From positions 9,971,129-10,035,128 of the forward strand of contig CM067526.1 in assembly GCA_034509925.1 (NCBI GenBank): a stretch of 64,000 nt of DNA, given 5' to 3'. Origin of the DNA: Hirudinaria manillensis (taxonomy: Eukaryota > Annelida > Clitellata > Hirudinida > Hirudinidae). Shown one piece after another: positions 26,042-38,857 of the stretch. The notes under the pieces are model-generated. The model was not told where the DNA came from and searched no databases. It saw only the letters and a program-made list of their open reading frames with translations. A program made the position numbers and the translations under genes. The number at the start of each line of letters is the position of its first letter. Position 1 is the first letter of the stretch.

Positions 26042-26812
26042 GCATCGTGCATCCGTTGATTGTACCTGCGCAATCCGCCGATTATATTTTTTCCCATCGA
26101 CCGGTTCAGTCTAATGGCAGCAAGTTTTGATTCTCTTAAATGGAATTCCTCAAGTGAACTTCCTATCAATAGCAGCTCTTGCGAAGATATCTCTGACTTT
26201 TTTTCTCACTTTTAAGTAACATAGCACTTAGGAAACGAAAAACTGTTATTTCCACTTAACAAACCAGTTATTAATCTCTGGAGTGAGCCTTTAAAGCATG
26301 CAGTGAATGTAATTGAACTCCATTTATCTTCCACTTGTTGGCTAACAATCTTTGGTCAAGTGCCTTCAAGTATTTATTGATTTTTAAATGTTTCCATCCT
26401 TTCCTATGTTGGTAAGATAAACAAGAAACAAATCAAAATATCACTCCACTAAACAAATCTTACGTCAAATATGAGAAATTTACTGAGGCGAGTTTTACAT
26501 CTACCAATTCTAATGAAACACAGCAACTCAAACAACAGAACAGTTTAACACTAATTTCATTGATATCTCCTTTGCCAGGCATACGACAATAACAATAATT
26601 ATTAAATTAAATCAAAAGGCCTTCCTCAAGCCAACTAAAACGAAATTTATCAAATTTTTCAGAAAACCCACACAGCATTTAAGCCATGACACTACTGACT
26701 ACTTGGACTTGGACTTGGAACACAGACTAGTGATTGTTTAGAGACAACTGAACTTCTCACACAACATTTGAACATTAAATAACTTTTGTCCCATCATAAG
26801 TTCACTGTTCAA
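26042..26812. other. Intergenic between the cyclase 5' end and the hAT element
   Basis: No open frame of note and no recognisable element is seen. It probably includes the cyclase promoter and 5' UTR. The last 8 bp (26805-26812, CTGTTCAA) are the left target-site duplication of the adjacent hAT element. Confidence 0.4.
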
Positions 26813-27918
26813 TAGTGATCGACCGGGGCGACAATTTTAGCCGGGACCAGGGCCGGGGTAGGGGGAGCGGTTGCCGGGGTTCAGGCGGGCCGGGGTTAGC
26901 CGGGGCCAGGGTTGGGGAGGCCATCTATAATAACGTTAACTAACGGTGCTTTTATTCTCTAAACATGTTGTAAACGTCAAATAATATATAAATATGCTTA
27001 TTATGTCAAAGAGATTCTGTAAAACCTGTAATAAAAAAAATTTTCACAACGACAAGTTTTCCGTGCTCCGTTGCGAAAACTTAGAAAAACATTAAATCGT
27101 TGATGGAATCTCATGAAAATCAAATCTTTTTGAATACTAATTGACTACTGTTTTGTGAAGGCCATAGTGATGAAAGTTAAACGGTAATTTTTTTAAAACT
27201 CATAGTTTTAAGGACATCATTCCAGGTTCCAGTCGATGATGTTTATTTAACTCCATCGAGTTAAGGAAACTTTCTCAGGCTCCTTTTGATGGGAGGGTGC
27301 CTGCATCTTGTTCAGGAACAGAGGAGGGTCATTCAAGCAAGGACAACGACCTGTGGGAAGAAGTATTGAGAGAAGAAGCTTCCGAAATTACGGGAAAGAA
27401 AGCACCCGAAGCAGCGAGGGAATTGGAGGCTTACCTTTCACAAAAGCGCATAAATAGAATGGACGACCCACTGGCCTACTGGAAAATTTACAGGAGCGAG
27501 TTACCAGGCTTGGAGAAGCTGGCAAGGATTTACCTAAGCCCACCTCCCAGTTCAAGTGATAGTGAACGGGAGTTTAAAGTGGCACAGTCTATTCGAAAAG
27601 GGAGAATTAGACTGTTGCCCAAAAATGTTGAAACTTTAGTATTCATTAAGTATAACTTAAGAGCTCTATCATACTCCACTAATTTGCCGGCTGTACCTGA
27701 GGACTTTAACTCTCCGAACGATATATTTTATGATTCGTCGGATGATGAATAAATTTTATTTAAGTTGACAAAGCTAAAAATTCGACTTTTGTTTACCCCC
27801 GGTTGAATTTAAGCCGGGGCGGGACCGGGACCGGGGAATGTTAAAAAGCCGGGGCCAGGACCACGGTGGTAAAAAAGGCTGGGGTTCAGCCGGGTGCGGG
27901 GTCCCCGGTCGTTCACTA
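26813..27918 (+). mobile_element. hAT-family DNA transposon remnant, 1106 bp
   Basis: The ends are inverted repeats: TAGTGATCGACCGGGG at 26813 and, on the other strand, TAGTGAACGACCGGGG ending at 27918. They differ at one position and fit the hAT terminal consensus. An identical 8-bp duplication CTGTTCAA flanks both ends (26805-26812 and 27919-27926), as expected for hAT insertion. The ends continue into GC-rich CCGGGG/GGGACC subterminal repeats (26820-26925 and 27797-27915) that stand out sharply from the AT-rich host DNA. Only the C-terminal dimerisation part of a transposase is inside, so this is an internally deleted copy. Confidence 0.9.
27240..27752 (+). pseudogene. hAT transposase C-terminal dimerisation domain (fragment)
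   Basis: This frame is open from 27240 to the stop at 27750-27752. The last 100 or so residues are the hAT C-terminal dimerisation (ZBED/RNaseH-like) signature: DPLAYWKIYRSELPGLEKLA, then YLSPPPSSSDSEREF, then KNVETLVFIKYNLR. The catalytic RNase H-like core and the BED finger are absent and no start codon of the original gene is visible. It lies within hAT termini at 26813-27918. It cannot be an active transposase by itself; a domesticated use of the domain is unsupported. Confidence 0.85.
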
Positions 27919-27926
27919 CTGTTCAA

Positions 27927-28457
27927 TCAACCTGACTTACTTCCACCTTGCTAATTTTCTACTAAAAATTTCAAATTCAACAGCACAAATTAATTAAGGT
28001 GCCTCTGGTGTGTTTCAAAAGAATTTTTGGGCACCAAAAAATTGTTGGCTTTGTGCATTGACATTTGTGCAATTTTATGTTAAGAATCACGTTCAAATCC
28101 AGAAAACCATTTCTAGGGAGCAAATAAAAGTGAATATTTTCATACCTTATGCCAGGACAGCAAATTCAACACTTCTCAAAAGAGCAATTGCACTGCATTC
28201 CACAAACTGAGACCATTGACAAATCAGCACTGCAGAGGACAGACCAAGTACTATATGAAAATCTCAATGCTTAGCTTCTGATTGAGTACATTTTAAAGCA
28301 TCACTTCTATTACCAAAGCAGTCTTTTGAGATGTCATTTATACTTTCACTTAAGTAACAAAACTCAATTCAATGTGCCACATAACGTAAATATATAATAA
28401 TTAATAAGTAAATGTAATGCATAATGCAAAGAAGACAGAAGTCTAAAATGGAATCAT
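27927..28457. other. Intergenic, nothing recognised
   Basis: About 530 bp between the hAT right duplication and the NDPK polyadenylation site. One 66-codon open frame (28010-28210) shows no family signal. Confidence 0.4.
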
Positions 28458-28463
28458 TTTATT
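28458..28463 (-). terminator. Polyadenylation signal of the NDPK gene
   Basis: AATAAA on the minus strand, 71 bp after the NDPK stop codon (28534-28536). Confidence 0.6.
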
Positions 28464-28533
28464 GGTCAAGATAAAATGGTTAGTCCCAAGAACATGGAAT
28501 TACAATATTGGTTTGTTTTGCCAGACAGTTAAT

Positions 28534-29270
28534 TTATTCATACAGCCATGGCTTAGCAACTGGGGTCCAGTTGACGACTTCCTTCTCGTTGAACCAGAGG
28601 GCGATCTCCTTCTTGGCAGATTCGACGGAGTCACTTCCGTGGCAGATGTTTCTTCCGACCTCGATGGCAAAGTCACCTCTGATGGTGCCGGGCTTGGAAT
28701 CGGCGGGATTCGTTTCGCCGAGGATGACCCTTCCGGTCTTTACGACGCCTTTGCCTTCCCAGACCTAAATAAATCAATATTTTTAAATAAAGCACAACTA
28801 AACAGTTAGTGCAATAAAGCTTTTTTACAAACCATTGGAACAACTGGACCGGAAGACATGTATTTGACAAGGGAGGGGAAGAATGGCTTGGCACTTAGGT
28901 CAGCATAGTGCTTCTGAAGGAGCTCCTCAGATGCCTGCAATCAAAAGACATAAGATAAAAAGCCAGCTATCACAAGGCTAAAATCCTTGAAAAATCTTTT
29001 GGATTTCATAATTTGGGTATCACACAGAAACGCTTATCGTGAAGAAAAGTTATTTCTCCAAATGCTACAGAACCTTTAGTGGCAATACTACGGGAAGTGT
29101 ATGCTCCAGCAGCAGAAATCTCAAAAACCAGGTATTCGAAGACTCACCCACATAAACTTCATGGCGACCAATTTGAAGCCCTTCTGCTCGAACCTCTTGA
29201 CGATTTCACCGACAAGGCCGCGGTGAACGGCATCGGGCTTAACCATGATGAAAGTTTGCTCGTCAGCCAT
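28534..29270 (-). CDS. NME1: Nucleoside diphosphate kinase (NME1/2 group)
   Basis: Minus-strand exons are 29270-29148, 28934-28833 and 28764-28534. All joins are phase 0 and give 151 residues, the normal group I length. The protein begins [20 protein letters not shown] with Lys11. It carries [29 protein letters not shown] and [13 protein letters not shown], where His117 is the phospho-accepting nucleophile, and ends WLYE as the family does. The enzyme transfers the terminal phosphate from ATP to other nucleoside diphosphates through phospho-His, usually as a cytosolic hexamer. No key residue is missing. The acceptor TTTTTAG lies 5 bp before the ATG, and a donor (ACTT|GTGAGT, exon edge 29344) 74 bp upstream implies a separate 5' UTR exon at about 29344-29420. 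NME1 and NME2 are not separable in invertebrates, so the symbol is by group. Confidence 0.97.
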
Positions 29271-29343
29271 GATATCTAAAAAAAGCCAGACTAATGGAAC
29301 TTCTAACAACAAATCACTTAAGATCACAACGCCGGCAACTCAC

Positions 29344-29420
29344 AAGTTTCTAGGTCGAACACGGAGGAAGTGATGTGCTAACCAGTAATCCTTCCGAATA
29401 CAGCTTCTTCCCAAAGAAAT
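29344..29420 (-). other. Probable 5' UTR exon of the NDPK gene
   Basis: On the minus strand GACCTAGAAACTT is followed by GTGAGT. The resulting 68-bp intron would end at the acceptor TTTTTTTTAG just before the start-codon exon (high edge 29275). The 5' limit (about 29420) is a guess. Confidence 0.45.
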
Positions 29421-31239
29421 ATCTGTCAATTTTTTTCTTATTTAATTGCTAGTTTAATTTATAAAAATTTGAAAAAAATAATAAAAAATATGCTTTGATA
29501 TACACAATAAAACAATATCATTATATTCATTAGTAAGCTTCAGTTACGTACATTCAATTATTAAAATTTTAATCTCACTTATTTTTTGTTATTAATATAA
29601 ATGTATTTTTATTGATTGAGTAACTACATGTAATTCAACTTTAAGACAATCTTCTTTTCAGCCTTTCTCAATTAGCTGGCCACGCTGCAGTCTTAGAGTT
29701 TGGTTCGTTTCATTTCTCGAGAGTATCAACCACGATAAAAATCGCATAATGCAGATTTTGAAAAACAAAAGACGCTGATGATGCCCAAAGACATGGATTT
29801 AATGGGGGGAGGTCGATTTGTTGAACAGTCAAACACAGGGAAGGGGATGGCATCGTTGCTCGCCTGGATATCTGTTTCCTCTTAACCATATTTATAAATG
29901 AGAATATTCCCCCTGGAATAAAGATAAATTGAGGCCCTACCAAAAATACTCAAAAGGAACATATTGCAAAGTGCAGCCTTCACAAGAAACTGTGATATTA
30001 ATTAGCCAAAAATGCTGGCCTGATTTAATATTTTAGACTTGTGAAATGAAGCCCTTTTGTCGATAATTTCAATAACATTTGTTTATGAGAATGCCAATTC
30101 AAGTAAAAAACAACCTTGGAATTTATTATTGATAGAAGTCCGTCCATTCCATCACATCCATTTAACTTGGTAATTTCCTGGCACATATTTTGTTTTTATA
30201 AAAAACGACCCATCATCATATAATGAAGATGATGCTCCATTTCATGAATCAATAATGATGAAACCGAAGAGTGCCCTAATTTGAAAATATAAAATGCTCC
30301 CCGGTCTAATTTGACCAGACATTTGAAAGCCAAAGGCTAACCTTAAATCAACGTTCAAGTTCGATTCAATTAGCAGGGATCTGGTTAAGGATTACATTAC
30401 TCTTACTGTAGGAAATATTTGTATATACATAATTATTTATGCCCGTATTAGGTCGCAACAATATGTAGCTGTAGATTTTCGAATCGTCAGCACAAATAAC
30501 TGTTCACTCCGTCCAACGATTACTTAACTCCATAATTGCTATTCATATTTAAAGATCTGCAATTATAAAGATCACGAATTCACTGATACACCAAACTTGC
30601 ACTCCAACTGAGCCAGTCAACCAGCAGATGAAAAATTGGCCACATTTGCTTCAAACGCAAAATGGAGCTTAATCGATCCATCATCCTGGATTTAACAGGT
30701 GTAACTCATCCAAGCGACCCACTTTGATGTTGCTGCACACCACAAGTGCACAGATTTGAGTAAACAATTCAAACCAATCGAACTTTGAAGGCTGATTTCG
30801 CGAAGCCTCCTTGGGAGAAAACTTCAAAGGAGAGATTGTTTTCCACGTCTTGCTCTATAAGATCAATTAAAATGAAAGATGGATGCCGACTGAACTTTAT
30901 TAACGACTGCAATTTATTCCAGCAGTTCGACAAAAGCAATGCTCGTCAGAATTTCCTGGATGAATAAAAATCAATTATTCCAATAGTTCACGAAACATGA
31001 ACTTCTTCGTCTTCGAAAAGACGGCGAACCCGAAACGTCGTCTACGACTCGTCACTACGACTTCGAACTTCGTCGTCACGTGGAAGTAAAAAGTAAAACA
31101 AGGTTAAAAAAATACTTTGTAGCGTCAACACTAATGCAAAAGCTAAAAAAACGGAGATGTTGATAACAAAAAACGACCCCTGGCGACTTTACTACCGACC
31201 TAACACGGACACAAAAAATACGAAACGTCCCTCGGAGAT
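29421..31239. other. Intergenic and fascin 3' UTR
   Basis: No gene is recognised in 1.8 kb. The right part is downstream of the fascin stop (31240). AATAAA on the minus strand near 30896-30901 could end the fascin transcript. Confidence 0.4.
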
Positions 31240-34200
31240 CTAATACTCCCAGAGAGTGGCTTTGTCGACGGTGGCGGCCTTGGCAAGGATCAAACCGTTC
31301 TGCTCTCCGACCAGGTAGTTCCCGTTCAGCGGCTTGATGGCGAGACGAGACTGACCGTTCAGTTCCAAAACGAAGGGATGGGGCTCCGGGCTCTCCGCCA
31401 CCAGATTTCCGGCCGAATCGACGGAGCAGTACTTGTTGGTGTGACCTGAGAAAATAATTAAAGTCAATAGCTTGGACATTTGTTTAATAATACATTTCCA
31501 ACACTTTAAATATTTGATTTCATATCAATCCATGGAGCCTCTGAAATGATGCTCAAATTGGTATAAATTCATTTCAAGTTCAGTTCATCCCGACAACGAA
31601 TGTTTAATTATTAGTTAAGTGAAATTAATTAAAATTATTGAATCATCTGAGAACATTCAATTAATTTGCCTAGATCCTTTGTAGCAAACCTGGGCATATG
31701 ATAATTATGATGATGATGATGAACTGTGGTTAATTGATGTGAATTTCAGGTAAATTGTTGTGAATTTCGGGTGAATTATGCGATTTTCAGGCAAATTATA
31801 AGACATTTTACGGATGGATTTATCTTATAGATGTAGCTGTGCAATAAAGTAATAATGACAAAACAGCACTCACTTAGCAGGTAATAATAGCCCTGCTTGC
31901 CAGATTGGTGCTGGAGTTGAATGGCATCGAATGCCGTCCTGTTGCACTCGTATTTGCCGGACTTCAATCCGACGTAACCGAAGTCGCATTTGAGAACCAG
32001 ACGCGGCTTGTTGAGGAGGGTCACGACGAACTTCTCCTTCTCTCCGGGCTCTTCGGCAGTGGCGAACAAACTTCCGTTCATCCTTGAAGTCAAGTAACGA
32101 CCATTACAGGCAGCCTTTATGCCCACGGTGCCATCATCCAACCACTTGAACTCAAAGAGACCCTTGGCCGACCTGAGAAGTGAACGTCATGTTATCGGCA
32201 AATAATAAAGAGAGGGGTGCTTTTGCAGCCACTTATGTATATCTTTTTTTTAGAGACTTGAGTAGGAAAATAGCACATCAAAAGGATCAATGCTGATGGA
32301 AAAGACTTCACACTCAATGATTTACTAAAGAAATCTAACTTGCTGAGTCATCTAAAAAAAGATTATGGGTATACTCAGCATGTTATACAAACTTTAGAAA
32401 CTAAATGATGAACATTTTGGTTAAAGAAGTTATAGAGTTTAATGAAAGAATGTACTCTCTTATCAATATATCATTATTAAGTATAAAGCCTAACGAAAAT
32501 CATAATCATCATCACCACCAACTTTGTACTAGATGACGCCTGTATGCCACTAGCAGCTTCCACGCTCCAATACTTGTTATCAGCAGTGAGGAAGGACCAT
32601 TGTTCCAACTTTCGATCATACTCGACTTGGAATATTTCCTTGTCTGTTATTTCATCATCCTGGTTAGCAGTAGGATCCACTCCTGGAAATTTTAAGCACG
32701 ATTGCTATCTAAATGGCCTTTAAGTGTTTACGATAATTGACAAAAAAATATCTTTATCAGCAAGATAATCCTTAAACTAGATCAATAGGATCGACTGGTA
32801 TCCATGCGATCAACAATAATCAAGAGTGTGCCTAATGAAAGTCATTTATCGAGGTACGTCCGAGTGTGAGATAAAAACAAACAACACCGAAGTAAAACAA
32901 ACACGGCTCTTTATCAATTGTTGTCATAGAAATGAGCGTCATACAATAGAACATCGGTCCGTTTTAATGTCGAAAAAAGATATTGAATGATGTTCTACAG
33001 ATCTGATCTGACATTTTCCCTTCTGGGCCTCCAACGATCCTGCTTCGCTGGGCCACATCCTTCACCGGACAGAAAAATTTAGCGGGCTATCAGCCAAAGT
33101 TCCTTTCGTGAATATTCATGTATATCTCACTTCTATCAATCTATGCCTGTGATGATGATGATGATGGCTACGATGATTTCAAGAAGGGGAAATCTGCCCA
33201 GCCAGGTCGTGATTCACAGTCGTCAGCGTCTATATCTCATCTCCTATTTCTCATCGGCGACTTAGTCATTCCAGATCATAATCATCGGCGCTGGGATGGC
33301 TTTCCAGTTATGAACATTACTCATCAATGACATTTTTAATCACTATCTATTCCAACCAGGGCGCACTGGCGAAGGACGTGGTGATGATAACTGCAACGAT
33401 GACTCGATGATCATCTATTATGACGATGATAATAATGATAATTATTCGTGATAATGCCAGAAATTATAACAATAACAATAACCAAGAAAATGGTTCCGTG
33501 TGGCTAGCATGAAATGCGGGAAAGCATTAAGATAATTGCAGACGATTTTAAGCTCTGCCCTCTTTTGACTTTTCTGCTGAGATTCGAGGTAGTTGAAAGA
33601 AAACGTAGGATGAGGAGTTTGAGAGAAGATATGGTGAGTTTAAGAGAGGGGAGATGAGTATCTTGAGAACATCATCTGGGATGGGAGTGCAGTCCTGGGG
33701 TTTTTTGCGGTAAAGTGCCACAAGTTTCAGCAGTTTCCTCTTAGAGTTCAAGGCTGAAAAGTGGTGATGACGGTAAATTGGTAGCAGATGTTTTGGATGA
33801 GGTTTCAAAGCATTTTCGTCTCCTATCAACTCGGTCTGTCTTCTGACAGCCGCGGGCTTTTATTAAAGACGTCTATAAGCTACGTGAGAAATGGGGAGGA
33901 TGGCATCAAGTAAGACGGTAATGATTATGATAATGATGATGCTGGCATGTCTTATGTCGCTGAGTGACAGGAATCGCGGTATGATTTCAGTTCCGGGTCA
34001 AAGGATAAGAATTATTCTTAAAATTCGTAACCCAGACTAAACACAGAATCGCTGAAAGGTTCAAATTTCTCATATTGAAGATTTGAATCCAAGAAAGATC
34101 TTATAAGTTACATCAACCAGACAAGGTCTCGCGAGGAAGTCATGGCCACAAGAAAGAAATAATTGCAAATAGCCGGAAACAAGGCCACGATAAATTGAAG

Positions 34201-36089
34201 AACAAAGCATTGGTAACAAACTTCAAAGGCTTATTTCTTTACCAGACTTAATAGCCCATCAATATTATAAAAAAAAAGGAAAGATTATTTTTCTTATTGA
34301 CAGAAATGAAAGGGAAACTCATGATTTCCATGTCATAATTAAATATGGACTTTCATTATTCAAATTAAGTAGAAGAGAAATTACATGGGAAAGTTATCCA
34401 GTACGATGCATTAATTAACGATGCATTCATTAACGATGCTTTACATAAATTATCATAAATTATTACATAACTAAAATTTTTTGTTAGCAAAGTCTGAGGT
34501 TTAGAATACATTTAATAAAAATAAAATGTAAATTATAGTGGAGGTTGATTTATGAAGAGAAATTATCCGAAACTGAATGGTTCAACCAATTTAGGTTGAT
34601 GTACGATTGCTAGCAATAAATTGTAATCCAATAAGTTAAAGTGGAAATACCGGGCCACCATTAGCAAGCAGACGACTCTTAGTGTAGCAAACCATCACAA
34701 GAATAAATAAATAAATAAACGAATAAATAAATAAATAATAATTAATTTTCAACTACTTCAAAGATGAATCACATTTGCACTATAATCACTCACACGCAAA
34801 CGCACTCGCTGGCGCTTTCATTCGAAAAAAGCTTTGAGGCTGCTTTGTAGCCCACTTAGTAGAAGCTGAGATGGACAGAGGCGAGTTGGTGTTGAGAAGG
34901 AAGATCAATAAAAGCTGCAACACCTGGTCTCGGCTCCTTGGAAGAACTAATGCCATTCTCCCAGAAGAAATTTAACTCTCTGGAGATGCTCAAGACTGAT
35001 CTAATGCTTGTTTGGCAAAACCATTGTCCCCTGAACTTCCATCCATCCATCCATTTACCCACCCACTCATCCATCCACCCATTCACTTGAACCAAACTGA
35101 CCTTGTCTAATGGAGACCATTTTTCCATTATGAGCATTGAGAATGACTTGAGGATGCACATCTTCCACGGTGAACAGCTCATCTTTTCCAACAGTTTTGT
35201 TCTTCGACTGCATGATTGCCTCTCTTCCGACACCGGTCAAGCACTTGCCGGACTTATCTCTGAGTGCCAGTCCCGAGAACTGACCGGACCTGATCTCGAG
35301 ACCGAAGGAGGTCATCTCTCCGTCGGCATCTGGCTTGTCCGAGAGAGTTCCGTCCCTGCAGAGGTAACGGTCGTCGCAGCTCCTGACGCGGTACCTACCC
35401 TCGTGGAACTCCAGGGTAACAAGGGATTTGTGACCCCAGGGAATCACGGCCGAAACCCTCATGGATTCTGAACCGGGCTCCCCTTCCAGGCAGACATACT
35501 TTTGCCTGTTGAGATTCTTCAGGTTCACTTGAGGATGGATTGCCAGATGGACAGTCCACCACTCTGTTTTGCCAGGTTGCTTCTCATAGCATCTCACCTA
35601 TGGTTCAGATTCATAATAGTAAAAATATTATTACATGGTTATTTAATGGTTAAAAATATGTTCCACTAATTGAATGAGTATCGAAACAATTCTAAATTAA
35701 ATTGTCAAACTTAAGAAACTTACCTCTTCTTCAGTGCCTCCAATGAAGTATCCAGTCTGTTTGTTCTTGAAAGCCCAATTTCCAGAACCATCAGGGTGAT
35801 ATTGAATGGAGAACTTCTCAGCTTCCCCTGCCTCCTCGCTGCTACAGGCGGCTCCACCTCTCTTGTCGCCGGCCATGTAGCGACCGAGATGGCTCTTGAT
35901 GTACACGGTATCATCCTCAACGGGGTCGTGTTCGATTGTCCAGATCTGCTTCTTGCGCAAACTCGTGCCCGACACGTTGATTTTGCAGCCGAAAGTTTCG
36001 GCCGTCAGATATTTTGAGTTGTGATTCACCAGTCCGACCTTCCATTGGAGGCGAGAAGTTTCGGCGGCATCGTTCTTAACTCCGTTCAT
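31240..36089 (-). CDS. FSCN1: Fascin (actin-bundling protein)
   Basis: Minus-strand exons are 36089-35724, 35597-35102, 32682-32523, 32172-31874 and 31445-31240. They join in frame to 508 residues (vertebrate fascin about 493). Four beta-trefoil domains run in tandem. Seen: GLVNHNSKYLTAETFG, SLRKKQIWT (Ser43 lines up with the PKC-regulated Ser39 of human fascin), KSHLGRYMAGDK, YFIGGTEEEV, HPQVNLKNLNRQKY, KTVGKDELF, GVDPTANQDDEITDKEIFQV, LKCDFGYVGLKSGKYECNRT, and the terminal LWEY. Fascin cross-links actin filaments into tight parallel bundles in filopodia, microvilli and bristles. The start is the ATG at 36089, aligned with other fascins; an upstream TTG frame is closed by TAG. The 2.4-kb intron 2 (32683-35101) holds GAT repeats and a short GGAT-type run. 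Confidence 0.97.
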
Positions 36090-36231
36090 GTTTGCAACCG
36101 GCGACGACCAAATCTTAGACAAATCTAAAGCGAGCGACTCGTGATCAGAGATTGAACTTCAAAAAGGCAGTCGAAACAAGAGACACGCCGACTGGATACC
36201 ACGCTATGGCCGCTTATCGGCTTCGAAAGCC

Positions 36232-36240
36232 CTTATATAT
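36232..36240 (-). promoter_or_regulatory. TATA box of the fascin gene
   Basis: On the minus strand ATATATAAG lies in otherwise GC-richer DNA about 145 bp upstream of the fascin ATG. A start about 30 bp downstream (near 36205) gives an unspliced 5' UTR of roughly 115 nt. This is one of few clear TATA boxes in the window. Confidence 0.65.
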
Positions 36241-38857
36241 GCACCCCGGCACAATGCCTGGCAATATAACAACCCGCCAAGTATGCTGGCTCCTTGCACC
36301 GTGAGTGTGCATTCGTCATTGGCTGTTATCACTCTCGGCTCAGAGAAACATGAGAAATATGTCGTTTTCTTGATTAGATTATTTAATTTAAGGCTAATTA
36401 TTAGTTTATTAACTTGTTATTCATTAACGTCTCGGTATGTGTCGGTGTTGATGTCGGGAACAATTGTTGCGGAGAGAACAATAGACAATGAGATGTTGAG
36501 TCAGATCTTTCAGCTGGCCTTCTTGTCCGTCTTAAAAGATGTTACAAAGCGTTCCATTGCGTCTTGGCAAATTATATTTGATTAAATCTTTCCGTATTCA
36601 TGAGAGCATCTTTCAAAACCGTTGCATCCGATGTTTATTAGATTATTTGATTTTTTATTTTGTTTTTGTTTTGGATGTTTACTTCTTCCTGCGACTTCCG
36701 TTTGCATGTTTCTATGCATTTTGACCTTAATTTAATTTGTCTGCATATTGGCTAATCTTTAAAATGTTCAATTATGCAAACTCAACAAATCAAATAATTT
36801 AGCGATCGATTTGTGGAGAATGCTTCTAAAGACATTAGGTGACCCCAGGGTTCTGGCAATAGTTCTTAGGAACTTTTCTCAGATTGGATCCAGGAAGTTT
36901 GAAAGTCAATTAGAATGGTGAAAATGTTCTCAAAAGAGAAAGTGACCGAACTTAATTATTAAAAGAAAATAATTACTCCATATCATCTGGAATTACTGCT
37001 TCAAATAAAAAGACAAAAACTTTCGCCATTTTTTTTCATCGACGTAACACAAGGAGAAACCGAAGCTTCGAAACGATATCCATCAACCTCTTTGTCTACT
37101 GGTCCAGATAGTTCACTCAATCATCCATTTGCGGTCATGCTTATCAAAGCCTTGGTTGAGTCATATCGAACATACAATTAATTATTTATCGAGTAATTAG
37201 TTTGTTGATGAATCGCAAAATGTGTGCCAAATTAAGTTGAGGCTAAGTGGTACTGTTTTATTTCTCCTTAAGATTATTGCCACTTAACCTCGAAATAAGC
37301 TGGTTATTGGTTTATCGACTTATGATACTCCAAATATGTAAGAGTTTCCATTCACCTCCACCGTCATTTTGTTCAGAAAGTCTTTTATCAGCCTAGAAAT
37401 CTGTTCCTGATGGGTAGTTCTCGGGAGTTCTTGAAATGCGGAGGTTAATTGAAAACATAACAATGTCCGACAGAAATTGCTTCATAGAATTGGAATTTCA
37501 GCTAAAATATATATATATAAAATAAAACTAGATCTAGACTAAATCTAAACGTCTGAAAATCTAATTTATGTTAAGTCTTATAATTTTTTAAGTGCTCATT
37601 TTACCCTTTTTCTTTTGACCTAATTTCTCCGGCATTATTCAATTTTTTTTAGCCAATCCGTGTTAGATATCTAAAAATAAACACTGGACAAGGGTCTCGA
37701 TCGATGGATAAGGTCGGCGGTGTGTTTTTCAATTTACGATTGCTGCAACCAAGATGCGTTGACTTGGTTAGGGTTAGGGTTAGGTTTATGAATTTTATAA
37801 GATGGCTTCAATATCTCTGTCTATTCAAAAAAAAAAAGGAAGTCAGGGTGGTGTTTGGAACCAGATTCTCGTTAAAAATTCTTGTAAGATGTCCACTTCT
37901 CTTTTTTTTCTACATTGATTGGTAGCTTTCTCCATCAGGGTTAATGGAGAGCAGAAATGAAATGTTTTCGCTGCTGTGATTAAAACTTCGAAGCGACTTA
38001 GAAATGACCCTTTCAAAGGTTTTAGCTCCTTTAAAACATCTTTTAAAACATCGTGAAGTAATGTTAAATCGACAAAGATTTGCTGAAGTCTATCAACTTT
38101 TAAATATTTGTTTGAGGGCTTTTTATTTTTTACATTTATTTATGAAGACTAGATATAGATGTAAGCAATTTTAAATTTTTGTTAAAGTTGTGAGGGAAAT
38201 ATATAAATAGAACAAATTGAAAGCGTAATTAAACGTAATCTGCATTAATTTAATTTATTCTCGCATTCAGATTCGCAAATATGGGCGTAACCTTCTTCTC
38301 ATTAACTGATTTGTTAATTATTTCCGTGGCACACCTCTTAGAAGAATTTTGCATATTCAAAAATTTCAATATTTAAAGATTCCGACCTTTTTTTTATGCA
38401 GGTGCATTTTTTTTTCATCCAGTGATAAAGGTAATGCATTTCTTAGTGATTATCGGACTTATTTCAAAATTAATCGTGAACTTCAAGGCTAGAGTTTGTT
38501 GTGCCAATTTAGAACGTATTTGAAATATTTACTTGGGAAGCAAAGGTCAATGACGACGGTGACCCGATTGTTTGTGTTGGGATCGTTTTGAGATGACGAA
38601 TTTCGTTCTGTTTCACGATCCTTTCCTTTAGTATTTCCTGTTTAGTTTAAGAATTATTATTAATTTCTAGTTTCCAGTGGTTTAATAAACAAATTTAAAT
38701 GCATCACGAGTTTATGGGTTAGTTTTCTTAACTTTCTGTTGTTCGTCGAATCGGCGTCGTTGAAAATGGGCGTTTTGGTAGCGATTGAGGTGCTCCGATG
38801 ATTCGACCGTGAATTTGTCTTATTGTTGTTTATTTAGATCTTTCTCCATAGTTAAGA
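36241..38857. other. Divergent intergenic region between fascin and MLX
   Basis: Fascin is transcribed to the left and MLX to the right, so this 2.6 kb probably holds both promoters and shared regulatory DNA. No coding signal. A short interstitial telomere-like run lies at 37766-37784. Confidence 0.5.
37766..37784 (+). repeat. Short interstitial (TTAGGG)n run
   Basis: GGTTAGGGTTAGGGTTAGG is about three copies of the animal telomere hexamer, in a single place and too short for a telomere. Confidence 0.9.

Noticed and set aside
36090..36122. Upstream extension of fascin to a TTG at 36122
   Set aside because: No ATG in frame before a TAG. The ATG at 36089 fits the start of other fascins and the TATA position.
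37766..37784. Telomere end
   Set aside because: Only three TTAGGG copies within unique sequence; an interstitial run.
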